Source: Wolfiporia cocos
Taxonomy: Eukaryota; Basidiomycota; Agaricomycetes; Polyporales; Phaeolaceae
Direction of reading: 5' to 3'
Assembly: GCA_029448655.1 (NCBI GenBank)
Contig: JACCLO010000013.1
Coordinates: 496,001-560,000, forward strand
DNA: 64,000 nucleotides
The notes beneath the pieces were generated by a model, which was not told the origin of the DNA, ran no database searches, and saw only the letters and a program-made list of their open reading frames with translations. A program made the position numbers and the translations under genes. Below, piece by piece: positions 10,581 to 20,517 of the stretch; within the stretch, counting starts at the first letter, position 1; each line of letters starts with the position of its first letter.

Positions 10581-10864
10581 TCTAAGAGTAATGGGAGCTC
10601 GAGTGGGAGCCGTCGCGTGTCGCTAGCGTGTCGCGCACGAGAATCGCACATGGCGAGCACGTTTGCTGCGTGGCGGCGCCTGTAGGGCGCCCATCGAGTG
10701 CGCGCCGGCGCCTGCAAGGCGCGCGTGCCGGTTGCAAAGGTATTACAAGCGAAGCGACGACGAGGCCGAGCGTCAGCGAGGTGGAGGAGTGGCTGAGCGG
10801 GCAGAGATATATAATAACTCCTAGAAATACAAAATTGTGGCGAAGCCACAGGTAATTAAGCTAG
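10581..10864 (+). mobile_element. Non-autonomous Helitron unit 3 (type C, 284 bases)
   Basis: A minimal unit: 5' end TCTAAGAGTAATGGGAGCTC, a GGCGCCTGTAGGGCGCC palindromic core, the shared CGAGCGTCAGCGAGGTGGAG block, the GTGGCGAAGCCAC hairpin and CTAG at 10861-10864. No minisatellite. Likely close to the minimum substrate for mobilisation in trans. Confidence 0.85.
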
Positions 10865-11658
10865 TCCATAAAGTAAGGGGAGCTCGCGCCGTAGGCGCTC
10901 GCGTGCCGCTAGCGTGTCGCTCGCGTGTCGCTCGCGTTTTGCGCACATGGACGCCACGTTTGCCGCGTGGCGTCCATGCGCGTCGTTGATCCTCCTCCCA
11001 TTAGATAGGGCGCCTGCCGTCCGCGGAGTTGGCCGGTAGATTCCCACGCCCGGCGCCTGCAAGGTGCGCGCGCTGTTCCTGCCCCGCACCACAGGGATTC
11101 GTGCCCCATGCCACGGGGATTCGTGCCCCATGCCACGGGGATTCGTGCCCCATGCCACGGGGATTCGTGCCCCACACCACGGGGATTCGTGGCCCATTCC
11201 ATGGGGGTTTGTGGCCCATGCCACAGGGATTTGTGTCCTGTGGCATGGGGATTTTGTAATGTAAATACCCCACACCACGGGGATTTGTACCCCATGCCAC
11301 GGGGATTCGTGCCCTACACCACGGAGATTTTTGGCCCATGCCATGGGAGTTTGTGCCCCATGCCACGGGATTCGTGCCCCATGCCACAGGGATTTGTGTC
11401 CTGTGGCATGGGGATTTTGTAATATAAATACTCCACACCACAGGGGTTTGTACCCTGTGCCACAGGTATTTGCACCCCAATGCCACAGGGGTGAATTCCC
11501 ACACCCAGCGCCTGCAAGGCATGCCGGTTACAGATTCTACAAGCAAAGCGACAACGATACCGAGCATCAGCGAGGTGGAGGAGTGGCTGAGCAGGCAGAG
11601 ACTAAAATATATTCTTAACACATAATTTTTGTGGCGAAGCCACAGGTAATTAAGCTAG
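10865..11658 (+). mobile_element. Non-autonomous Helitron unit 4 (type B)
   Basis: 5' end TCCATAAAGTAAGGGGAGCT, minisatellite at about 11085-11490, hairpin and CTAG at 11655-11658. Nearly the same as unit 2 along its whole length, apart from one or two extra 22-base repeats and small changes, so one is probably a recent copy of the other. Confidence 0.85.
11085..11490. repeat. 22-base minisatellite in Helitron unit 4
   Basis: Same repeat as units 1, 2 and 6. Repeat number differs from unit 2, indicating expansion or contraction after copying. Confidence 0.9.
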
Positions 11659-11977
11659 TCTGAACTATAATGGGAGCTCGCGCCGTAGGCGCTCGCGTGC
11701 AGCTAGCGTGTCGCTCGTGTGCAGCTAGCGTGTCACTCGCGTGTCGCTCGCGTTTTGCGCACATGGCGAGCACGTTTGCCGCGTGGCGGCGCCTGTAGGG
11801 CGCCCGTCGAGTGCGCGCCGGCGCCTGCAAGGCACGCGTGCCGGTTGCAAAGGTGTTACAAGCGAAGCGACGACGAGGCCGAGCGTTAGCGAGGTGGAGG
11901 AGTGGCTGAGCGGGCAGAGATAAGCAATACAAGTTCTAATTACAAAATTGTGGCGAAGCCACAGGTAATTAAGCTAG
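11659..11977 (+). mobile_element. Non-autonomous Helitron unit 5 (type C)
   Basis: 5' end TCTGAACTATAATGGGAGCT, tandem GCTAGCGTGTCGCTCG-like words, the GGCGCC palindromic core, hairpin and CTAG (11974-11977). Same type as unit 3 but longer by about 35 bases because of extra short GTGTCGCTCG repeats. Confidence 0.85.
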
Positions 11978-13113
11978 TCTATAAGTAATGGGAGCTCGCG
12001 TGGGAGCCGTCGCGTGCCGCTAGCGTGTCGCGCACGAGAATCGCACATGGCGAGCACGTTTGCCGCGTGGCGTCCATGCGCGTCGTCAATCCTGCTCCCA
12101 TTAGATAGGGCGCCTGGCGCCGGTGAATTCCCACGCCCAGCGCCTGCAAGGCGCGCGCGCTGCTAGCTCGCGTTTTGCGCGCTGTTCCTGCCCCGCAGCA
12201 CGGGGATTCCTGCCACGGGGATTCATACCCCACACCACGGGGATTCGTGCCTCACACCACGGGGATTCGTGGCCCATCCCATGTGGGTTTGTGGCCCATG
12301 CCACAGGGATTTGTGTCCTGTGGCATGGGGATTTTGTAATGTAAATACCCCACACCACGGGGATTTGTACCCTGTGCCACAGGGATTTGTATGCCAATTC
12401 CACAGGGATTTGTGCCCTGTGCCACGGGGACTTTTGCCCTGTGCCACGGGGATTTTTGTAATGTAAATACCCTACACCATGGGGATTTGTGGCCCATGCC
12501 ACAGGGATTTGTGTGTCCTGTGCCATGGGGATTTGTGCCCCATGCCACGGGGATTTGTGCTCTGTGCCATGGAGATTTGTGCCCTGTGCCATGGGGATTT
12601 GTGTCCTGTGCCACGGGGATTTGTACCCCATGCCACAGGTATTTGCACCCCAATGCCATGGGGATTTGTGCCCCATGCCACAGGGATTTGTGCTCTGTAT
12701 CATGGAGATTTGTGCCCCATGCCACGGGGATTTGTGCCCTGCCACGAGGATTTTTGTAACATAAATGGCCTGTGCTGTAAATGCCTGCCAAAATATTTCA
12801 AAAAATGAAGAACATTCAGTATTTTTTGACACATGGCATTACACATTATTGCAAGTGAAGTGACGACAACACTGAGCATCAGTGTGGTGGAGGAGTGGCT
12901 GAGTGGGCAGAGACAAGGAACAGAAGAGGGGAACCCATGGATAATCCACAGGAAATTGATGGGGAATCCACAGGTAAGTTCAAAAAAACCTTGCTTTGTG
13001 TGTGAATGGTCTGAATTCCCCCGGTTATCTCAAATAGGCACACACGGATTGGGATATGATATTGAAGTGATTAAACTATGTGTCCGTGGTGAAGCCACGG
13101 GTAATTAAGCTAG
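11978..13113 (+). mobile_element. Non-autonomous Helitron unit 6 (type A)
   Basis: 5' end TCTATAAGTAATGGGAGCTC, minisatellite at about 12195-12760, a tail starting AAATGGCCTGTGCTGTAAAT shared with unit 1, hairpin CCGTGGTGAAGCCACGG and CTAG at 13110-13113. Its first 140 bases are almost identical to the start of the autonomous unit 7, so they belong to one mobilisation family. Confidence 0.85.
12195..12760. repeat. 22-base minisatellite in Helitron unit 6
   Basis: Same repeat and higher-order GTAATGTAAATAC spacing as unit 1. All long frames over it are artefacts of the repeat. Confidence 0.9.
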
Positions 13114-13678
13114 TCTAAGAGTAATGGGAGCTCGCGTGGGAGCCGTCGCGTGCCGCTAGCGTGTCGCGCACGAGAATTGCACATGGCGAGCACGTTTGCC
13201 GCGTGGCGTCCATGCGCGTCGTCAATCCTGCTCCCATTAGATAGGGCGCCTGCCACCCGGGGAGTTGGCCGGTGGATTCCCACGCCCAGCGCCTGCAACG
13301 CGCGCACCGCGTTTGGCGAAAACCCGCGCATTTCGCGTTTTGCACGTCTTCCTGACCGCGCGCTGCAATAATTTCGCTACCGCTGTAATCTACATAGGTA
13401 TTACAGTACATCTATGCAATAAAAAAATCGGTGCCAAAAACGTACAGGGGGGCCCCACCAAAACTCGAGTAGGTGGACACGGGTGGATGGAGGTGTTAGG
13501 CTTTCCCTGTCACAACAGTGACAAACAATGCCCCCTGCCTACCCTGTGGGGGAGTGGGACAAGAGACATTGACACACTACATTGGTGCAATAACAGACAT
13601 ATTACCATCTGTAATAAGCTGTTGAAAGCCCCTACACAGTCATTGCTTATCTGTGAGCTCATAAGCAACCTCCCCCAC

Positions 13679-14040
13679 ACTTGCTTGGGCAACACAACAT
13701 ATTGTGGGTTGTTATAACATGCTGGCATTGGGTTCTATGGCTAATGGGTCGATGCACATAGATCTCCTCAATATTTGAGGAGCTGATAAGTGACCTTCCT
13801 CACACTTGCTTGGACAACACAACAAATTGTGGGTTGTTATAACATGCTGGCAGTGGGTTCTTTGACACTTATGGGTTGATGCACATAGATCTCCCCAATC
13901 TTTGAGGAGCTGATAAGCGACCTTCCTCACACTTGCTTGGGCAACACAACATACTGTGGGTTGTTATAACACGCTGGCAGTGGGTACTTTGGCACTGATG
14001 GGTCGATGCACATAGACTTCCCAAATCTTTGAGGCAACAA
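13679..14040 (+). repeat. Tandem repeat, about 126 bases, nearly three copies
   Basis: Copies start with ACTTGCTTGG at 13679, 13804 and 13931 and contain GTGGGTTGTTATAACA, GATGCACATAGA and GAGGAGCTGATAAG. They lie between the Helitron 5' terminal region and the Rep-helicase start, where promoter or leader sequence would be expected. Confidence 0.9.
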
Positions 14041-14105
14041 TTCTCATATCATCACACAAAAAATACATTCATAATGTATGGATTCTGCTCTGCCAGACAC
14101 ACTGA

Positions 14106-17100
14106 ATGCTGAAGGTTACAATCTGTTGTAGGGATCCTCCCTCTACACCAGAACATGACCGAGAGGAACATAGGGCACAGGATCGGGAAGCACGTCTGCA
14201 AATGACACCGCCATCTGTGCGACGTCAGCGATTGCAGATGAGGCAACCCTTTCCACAGCCTAACTTTGCCTTGCACCACCCTCATGGGGAACATGGTATC
14301 GCAAGTGCATTTGTTCCTCAAAACCAGCCCATGGCTGGACCCTTACAACAAAATCAGGCTATTGCTGGACCACCATATGATGTCCCTGTTGCAGGTCCTT
14401 CTAATCTGCATAACGTTCCTTGGAACACATCCCGGATACGTAGCTGGCATCCTGAGCTGGGTCGGCCTTTGCAGTCGAACCAACCAGTACCTGGACCATC
14501 CCACATGCCTGATCCACATGCTACATATCATTGGCCCCCTGCAAACTCAGCGCATGTACCTCCACGGCGTGATTGGCGGGCAGAACTTGAACATGGTTTC
14601 AACGAAAGCCATGCTAGCAGAGTGCGTGCACGCAGACATAATCAGGAATTGTCCATTCCATCCACACCACACATGCTGGCACCTTCGTCCTCTGTAGGCA
14701 GTCGCTATCAGACATTATTGGTGCAACGCAGAAATCATGACACCCATGTCAGAGATCAGCAAAGGATTGTGCAGCAGACGCATGAACACCAGGTTGAACG
14801 TCAAGCAGCACTTGCTAATGACACACGGCTGATCGAAGAGGCCAGACTGCAAATGGAGATCCAGCAGCACGCAGAACTTGCTGATGACATACAGCTGATT
14901 GACCAGGCCAGATTCCAAAGGGATATGCAGCAGGGTGCAGCAGTAGCTGATGACATGCAGCTAATTGAACAGGCCCGGCTGCAAAGGGAGATCCAGCAGC
15001 ATGCAGCACTTGCTGATGACATGCGGCTGATCGAACAGGCAAGACTCCAAAGGGAGTTGCAGCAGCACCAAGAGTTTCAAGTCCTACAAAATATCCCTTT
15101 GGGAAGGCAGCCTTATGTTGAACCAGCAGACCGTCACTCCATTGGAAGGATGGACATACAATGTCCACACTGCCATGCATTGCACTGGAAAGGCGAGCGC
15201 TTGAAGTCGTCCACTAACACCAGCCACAGGTTTGGTGTGTGTTGCCTTCAGGGCCAGGTGGATCTGCCTCCTATACAACAGCCTCCCGCAGCATTACGCC
15301 GACTGTTCATGGGTGTGGATCCCCGCTCTCGATCATTCCGGGACAAGATCCGGCAGTACAACAATGCCTTCGCATTCACGTCTGTTGCTGTCAATGTCGA
15401 TAATGCCATCCTCAATGGCTCAGGCCCATACTCCTTTAAGATACACGGTGCTCTGTACCACAAAATGGGAAGCCTCCTTCCGCCAGAGGGTCTTCAGCCA
15501 TCATATGCACAGCTCTATATACATGATCCTCAGGCTGCCCTGGATACCCGCAATACGCGGAATCACAATCTGGATCCAGGAATCATGGGCGAGCTGCAGG
15601 TCGTATTTGAGGAGCATAACCCCTTTGTTCCTCTCTACCGCCGTGCCTTTGAGATCCTACAGGCAAAGCCACCGGAAGAACAGCTCAATGTGCGGGCCCA
15701 CATAATGCTGCAGCATACTGCAGACAGACGGCGTTATAACCTCCCCACCACAGATGAGGTCGCAGCGGTGATTCCAGGCAGTGGCGATGAAGATGTTCAA
15801 AGACATAGAGACATTATCCTCCGGCTCCGTGGTGGTAACTTGGAAAAGATCAGCAACATACACCCGCTCTATTCTCCATTGCACTACGTGCTGCTGTTTC
15901 CACATGGTGACCAAGGATGGCACCCCTTGATACCCTCAGGAGCAGGCCCTCAAGGACAGATGCGGAGCCCAAAAGTCTCTGAACAATGCTTCTATGCCTA
16001 CCGCCTACACCCCCGCATCGTCAGACATGAAGATGTGGTTGTGGGGTTTGACTATCTCTTCCGTGGGGGACGTCTCTTTCAGCAATACGTTGTGGATGCG
16101 TGGGCTTCCATTGAGGCCAGCAAGCTTCACTGGGTGCGGAACAATCAAAGGCAGATCCATGCAGACCTCTACAATAGTGTAAGGGATGCCCTTGATGCTA
16201 ACGACAATGTTCCAGACCTCAGCCAACAGGGACAGCGGATCATTCTGCCCTCCTCCCATCTGGGAAGTGCACGGCATATGTATCAGCTGCTTCAGGACTC
16301 CCTGGCCATTTGCCGATATTGCCGCAAACCTGACATATTCCTCACGATGACGGCCAACCCTAAGTGGCCTGAAATACAGGATGCATTGCTGGAGCTGGAT
16401 GCTGATGAAGATAATCCTGGACGGCCACGGAAGAGGCAAATGGCAGCAGACCGTCCTGATATTGTGGCCCGTGTGTTCCATCTGAAGCTCCAGGCCTTGA
16501 TCAAGCTGATCAAGGATGGCTTCTTTGGTGAGCTGGCTGGGGATGTCTACACCATTGAATTTCAGAAGCGAGGGCTGCCTCATGTCCACCTTCTGATTTT
16601 TCTGAAAGATCTCTACAAGATCCGAGATGGTGGCCAAGTGGACAACATCGTGTCTGCACAGCTTCCCTGCCAGGAGACCCAGCCAAAGCTCTATGACACG
16701 GTCACAAAATGCATGCTCCATGGGCCATGTGGGGATGATAACCCTCATGCTCCATGCATGGTGGACAGGGCCTGCTCCAAGCGTTATCCAAAGCAGTTTT
16801 GTGAGGACACCCAGTTTGGAGAGGATGGGTATCCCACCTACACACGCCCTGACAATGGCCGTTCGCACGTCAACTCCAGGGGTCACCGTCTTGACAATCG
16901 TCATGTTGTTCCCTACAACCCTCACCTCACTGCAATGTTGGACTGCCATATCAATGTGGAGATTTGCACTTCCATCAGGGCAGTGAAGTACATACATAAG
17001 TATATCTACAAGGGGCATGACCGTGCCACCTTGGAGGTTGGACAGGTTGACGAGGTAAAACAATACATTGACGGACGCTACATTGGACCTGTGGAGGCAT

Positions 17101-19427
17101 TTTGGCACATTGCAGAATTTCCCATGCATGAGGAAAAGCCTTCTGTATACCGGCTGACCGTACATCTCAAGGACGAGCAGATGATATTCTTTGCTGGGGG
17201 AGACAACCCCCATGAAGTTGCTGACCGTCCATCCTCGACAAAGACCCAGCTCACAGAATGGTTCACGGCAAACCGAGATCTTCCAGGGGCAACACAGCAT
17301 CTGTATCAGGATTTCCCACAGCACTTTGTGTGGGATGCAAGGTCCCGCACATGGAAGGTCAGGCAACGGGACTTCTCAATAGGCAGGATGGCCTTTGTGC
17401 ACCCTTCAGCTGGTGAAAAGTTCTACCTACGGCTCCTGCTCACGGTGGTGAAGGGTGCCACCTGCTGGGATGACCTCTGCAAGGTCAATGGGGTTGCATA
17501 CCCAACCTTCAAGGCCGCATGCTCTGCCCGTGGACTTCTGGAGGACGATGGGGAGTGGGCACTGTGCTTGGAGGAGGCAGCAGACATGCAGTCAGGATCA
17601 CAGCTACGCAATCTGTTTGCAATACTCCTCACCCATTGTCATCCTGTGGAGCCTGCCAACCTCTGGACCCGGTTCAGGAATAACATTTGCGACGACCTAC
17701 GACCCCGAGTTGTTGCTTATGGGCATGAGGATCCCACGGAGGAACAGGTCTGGGACCTGGGACTGTTCCTTCTCAATCATATACTGCTCAAGTATGGAAG
17801 GCGGCTAACAGACTTTCCACCTATGCCCCTCCCTCAGGCACAATGGGAGCCTCCACATGTAAATCTCATCCTTCAAGAGGAACTTGCCTATGATGATGCA
17901 GAGCTTGCTGTTGAGGTGGAGGTGGACAGGGAGCACTTCAATCCAGAGCAGGCAAATGCCTATGATGTGGTCCTACAATCCGTCCTACAGCAAGAGGGGA
18001 AAATATTCTTCCTCCACAGTGCAGGTGGTGGTGGCAAGACATTCACATGTAATGCCATTGCTTCTGCAGTTCGTATGCATAGGAAGGTGGCACTCTGTGT
18101 TGCATCCTCTGGGATTGCATCATTGCTCCTCATTGGTGGACGCACAGCTCACTCCCGCTTCAAAATACCCATAGCGGTTCATGAGACTTCGACCTGCCAT
18201 ATCCCCAAGAACAGCAATCTGGCTGATCTCATACGGGAAACAGGGATTGTCATATGGGACGAGGCACCCATGCAGCATCGCCATGCCATAGAGGCGGTGG
18301 ACCGGACCCTCCGTGATATCCTGGACAAGGACGTACCATTTGGTGGAATTACCATGCTTTTTGGAGGCGACTTCCGACAGACACTACCTGTGGTTCCCAG
18401 AGGCACAAGGGAGCAGATTGTATCCGCTTCCCTGAGGAGGTCATATCTGTGGAGGCACATTCAGGTCCTTCATCTTACACAGAACATGCGGCTTGACCGC
18501 ACACCTGCAAGTGACGCTTTTGCACAGTGGTTGCTGAATGTCGGCGCAGGAGACCCTAGGTCTTCCCAGAACAATGTCTCTCTTCCAGAGAGCATGAGGC
18601 TGGCTGACAATACGGTTCAAGGATTGGTGGACGCTGTTTATCCTGGAATTGCTGAAGGAAACAAGTCCGATCAATACTTCCTCGAACGGACAATTCTGTG
18701 TGCCAAAAACGATGCGGTGGCAGAACTCAATGCCTTCATACTGGACAGGTTCCCAGGAGAGGAGGTTGTGTTGACAGGGTCCGACAAGGTTGTAGGTGTA
18801 GAGGACGAGCACTATCCTGTTGAATACCTCAACTCGATCACGGTCTCCAGCCTACCCTTGGCTCATTTAGCTCTCAAGCCAGGTTGTCCTCTGATGCTTC
18901 TCCGGAACATCGATCCAGCCAATGGCCTCTATAATGGAACACGGATGATTCTGATGTCAATACGACCTCATATACTTCAGTGCCGGATATTAGGAGGAAG
19001 CCATGCTGGAAAGGTGGTCTACATCCCCCGGATAACTCTGGAGCCATCTGCCCAAGATCTCCCCATTTCCATTTCCCGTCGGCAATTTCCTGTCCGCCTT
19101 GCATTTGCCATGACCATCAACAAGTCCCAGGGCCAGTCGGTCATGCATGTGGGATTGGATCAACGTGTTTCTGTGTTCTCTCATGGCCAGCTCTATGTTG
19201 CTCTATCACGGTGCACGGCGGCAGAGCGTATCAAAGTCCTGTTCCCACCAGATTCAGAGAGTACCAGCACAGCGAACATTGTCTACCACGAGGTGCTTTC
19301 AGGCCTGTTGAACAATTGGTATGCACACTTGCAGCATTTGGGATGCCTTCAATGGTCTGACTTATTTCTCAGAGGATGCTTTGGGGTGTGTGGATTAATG
19401 GAGGGATGGTTACCATACTGGCTGTGA
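14106..19427 (+). CDS. Helitron Rep-helicase (RepHel), 1773 residues
   Basis: A single intronless frame. Residues about 230-320 carry four tandem 23-residue coiled-coil repeats (xxADDxxLIEQARLQREIQQ type). A CPHC...CC zinc-finger-like region follows (IQCPHCHALHW). The Helitron-like N domain includes YVLLFPHGDQGWHP. The HUH endonuclease motif is LPHVHLLIF (H826, H828) and the two catalytic tyrosines are in KYIHKYIYKG (Y962, Y966). The Pif1-type SF1 helicase part shows Walker A AGGGGKT (1306-1312), Walker B WDEAP (D1385), FGGDFRQ, INKSQGQS and YVALSRC. All motifs needed for rolling-circle strand nicking, transfer and unwinding are present, so it looks functional. The ATG at 14106 is followed by CTGTTGTAG, which could also be a splice acceptor; the true start may lie upstream. 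No OTU or RPA module was noticed. Confidence 0.95.
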   Translation: MLKVTICCRDPPSTPEHDREEHRAQDREARLQMTPPSVRRQRLQMRQPFPQPNFALHHPHGEHGIASAFVPQNQPMAGPLQQNQAIAGPPYDVPVAGPSNLHNVPWNTSRIRSWHPELGRPLQSNQPVPGPSHMPDPHATYHWPPANSAHVPPRRDWRAELEHGFNESHASRVRARRHNQELSIPSTPHMLAPSSSVGSRYQTLLVQRRNHDTHVRDQQRIVQQTHEHQVERQAALANDTRLIEEARLQMEIQQHAELADDIQLIDQARFQRDMQQGAAVADDMQLIEQARLQREIQQHAALADDMRLIEQARLQRELQQHQEFQVLQNIPLGRQPYVEPADRHSIGRMDIQCPHCHALHWKGERLKSSTNTSHRFGVCCLQGQVDLPPIQQPPAALRRLFMGVDPRSRSFRDKIRQYNNAFAFTSVAVNVDNAILNGSGPYSFKIHGALYHKMGSLLPPEGLQPSYAQLYIHDPQAALDTRNTRNHNLDPGIMGELQVVFEEHNPFVPLYRRAFEILQAKPPEEQLNVRAHIMLQHTADRRRYNLPTTDEVAAVIPGSGDEDVQRHRDIILRLRGGNLEKISNIHPLYSPLHYVLLFPHGDQGWHPLIPSGAGPQGQMRSPKVSEQCFYAYRLHPRIVRHEDVVVGFDYLFRGGRLFQQYVVDAWASIEASKLHWVRNNQRQIHADLYNSVRDALDANDNVPDLSQQGQRIILPSSHLGSARHMYQLLQDSLAICRYCRKPDIFLTMTANPKWPEIQDALLELDADEDNPGRPRKRQMAADRPDIVARVFHLKLQALIKLIKDGFFGELAGDVYTIEFQKRGLPHVHLLIFLKDLYKIRDGGQVDNIVSAQLPCQETQPKLYDTVTKCMLHGPCGDDNPHAPCMVDRACSKRYPKQFCEDTQFGEDGYPTYTRPDNGRSHVNSRGHRLDNRHVVPYNPHLTAMLDCHINVEICTSIRAVKYIHKYIYKGHDRATLEVGQVDEVKQYIDGRYIGPVEAFWHIAEFPMHEEKPSVYRLTVHLKDEQMIFFAGGDNPHEVADRPSSTKTQLTEWFTANRDLPGATQHLYQDFPQHFVWDARSRTWKVRQRDFSIGRMAFVHPSAGEKFYLRLLLTVVKGATCWDDLCKVNGVAYPTFKAACSARGLLEDDGEWALCLEEAADMQSGSQLRNLFAILLTHCHPVEPANLWTRFRNNICDDLRPRVVAYGHEDPTEEQVWDLGLFLLNHILLKYGRRLTDFPPMPLPQAQWEPPHVNLILQEELAYDDAELAVEVEVDREHFNPEQANAYDVVLQSVLQQEGKIFFLHSAGGGGKTFTCNAIASAVRMHRKVALCVASSGIASLLLIGGRTAHSRFKIPIAVHETSTCHIPKNSNLADLIRETGIVIWDEAPMQHRHAIEAVDRTLRDILDKDVPFGGITMLFGGDFRQTLPVVPRGTREQIVSASLRRSYLWRHIQVLHLTQNMRLDRTPASDAFAQWLLNVGAGDPRSSQNNVSLPESMRLADNTVQGLVDAVYPGIAEGNKSDQYFLERTILCAKNDAVAELNAFILDRFPGEEVVLTGSDKVVGVEDEHYPVEYLNSITVSSLPLAHLALKPGCPLMLLRNIDPANGLYNGTRMILMSIRPHILQCRILGGSHAGKVVYIPRITLEPSAQDLPISISRRQFPVRLAFAMTINKSQGQSVMHVGLDQRVSVFSHGQLYVALSRCTAAERIKVLFPPDSESTSTANIVYHEVLSGLLNNWYAHLQHLGCLQWSDLFLRGCFGVCGLMEGWLPYWL

Positions 19428-19991
19428 TGGTATGCATGATCTACCACATCCAATCCATTGCTGACTCTTGAATACAGGATTTGTGTGCTGTGGAGAAGGA
19501 AGATCTGTGGTCAAATGAGGCCATGGCTATTGAGTTCAGCAAAAATGGTACGTGTTTGATCTCATAGGTGCACACATAGCTGACTTGAGATGATAGGACT
19601 TGGGATTGGGTTGACAAGAAAGTATGGTTGGACTTAGAATGTCTCTGTCCGGTATGCTCTTCATTTATTCTGTTTGTTATATGCTTATGTGTTTGACTTA
19701 GGATTCCTCAAGAACTGTGAAACATTAGTGTAGATGATGTGTTTGTAATTGATTGGTGTTTGCTATGAATGTTATCAAAAATGCCCTACTTTGTGCGTGA
19801 ATGGTGTGACTTTAGGGCAGGCTTGAGAGAACTTGAAATGTGGTTCCCTTGACTTTAGGGCAGGCTTAAGAGGACTTGAATGAGCTTCTGGAATTGATCT
19901 CATATAAGGACATGGATTGAGATATCATGATATCTAAGAGACTAAGTACTGAAACTGTGTGCCGTGGCGAAGCCACGGGTAATTAACCTAG

Positions 19992-20438
19992 TCTAAGTAC
20001 TAAAGGGCCGTGGAAGAAAACCATGTGGTTCTCGCGTGGCAACCGTGCGTTCATTGGCCCGTAGGGCGCGCGCCACCATCTCCGTGCCATTTCCCACGGA
20101 CGGCGCCTACAGTTTCGCGCGTCCTCCCTGTGCGCCACGGGGATTTTATTGTAACGTAAATGGCCTATACTGTAGATACCTGCTGGAAAATTCAAGAGTA
20201 ACCGGAAGGTTTATGAGTTACCACAAGCGAAGTGACGACGACACCGAGCATCAGCGAGGTGTCGGAAGTGGCTGAGCGGGCAGAGACAAAGGACAGAACT
20301 TCGGCAGGTGCAGCAGGGTGATCACACACCCTGGGGGTGGGTGGACTCGCATTACAATATGTTCTTCCCTTATTCTATTCGTTATCATACTCAAGTGACA
20401 ATTGACATCCGTGGCAAAGCCGCGGGTAATTAAACTCG
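19992..20438 (+). mobile_element. Non-autonomous Helitron unit 8
   Basis: Starts TCTAAGTACTAAAGGGCCGT right after the CTAG of unit 7, contains one residual CACGGGGATTT minisatellite unit (about 20140) and AAATGGCCTATACTGTAGAT, and ends GTGGCAAAGCCGC, GGGTAATTAAA, CTCG (20435-20438), followed by T. Its 3' half equals unit 0. It is the right edge of the array, where LINE sequence resumes. Confidence 0.8.
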
Positions 20439-20517
20439 TGATAGGGAGGGCGGGACGACTGACCGGCACGTAACTGCCTGCCTTGCCAGGCTATCTGCGC
20501 GCTCGTTTCCCTGGACT
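20439..20517 (-). mobile_element. LINE retrotransposon, 5' truncated end
   Basis: The minus frame reads GNERADSLARQAV, the last conserved block of a LINE-type RNase H domain. It begins exactly at the 14-base target duplication (20518-20531) and continues, across the Helitron array, into the C-terminal region at 8391-7993. Together the two parts form one short 5'-truncated insertion. Confidence 0.75.

Larger units (their letters stand above)
13114..19991 (+). mobile_element. Autonomous-type Helitron (unit 7, 6.9 kb)
   Basis: Starts TCTAAGAGTAATGGGAGCTC immediately after the CTAG of unit 6 and ends with the hairpin CCGTGGCGAAGCCACGG (about 19963-19979), then GTAATTAAC and CTAG (19988-19991). 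Contents in order: a 5' region shared with the short units, a 126-base tandem repeat, and one uninterrupted Rep-helicase frame. The 3' untranslated part holds a 40-base direct repeat (CTTTAGGGCAGGCTT at about 19811 and 19855). It has both termini and an open protein, so it is the best candidate source of transposase for the short units. Confidence 0.9.

Noticed and set aside
8569..12832. Many long frames (up to about 240 codons) with HGDSCPMPRGF- or GTNPHGMGHK-like repeats on both strands
   Set aside because: They arise from the stop-free 22-base minisatellite, run through all phases on both strands and have no domain; not genes.
8366..13113. A CRISPR array or satellite explanation for the repeated blocks
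   Set aside because: Repeats are 22-base tandem units without spacers inside larger units that end with Helitron hairpins and CTAG; eukaryotic context.
16005..17366. 453-codon minus-strand frame inside the Helitron gene
   Set aside because: Antisense shadow of the conserved Rep domain; no motif, and the sense strand is clearly coding.
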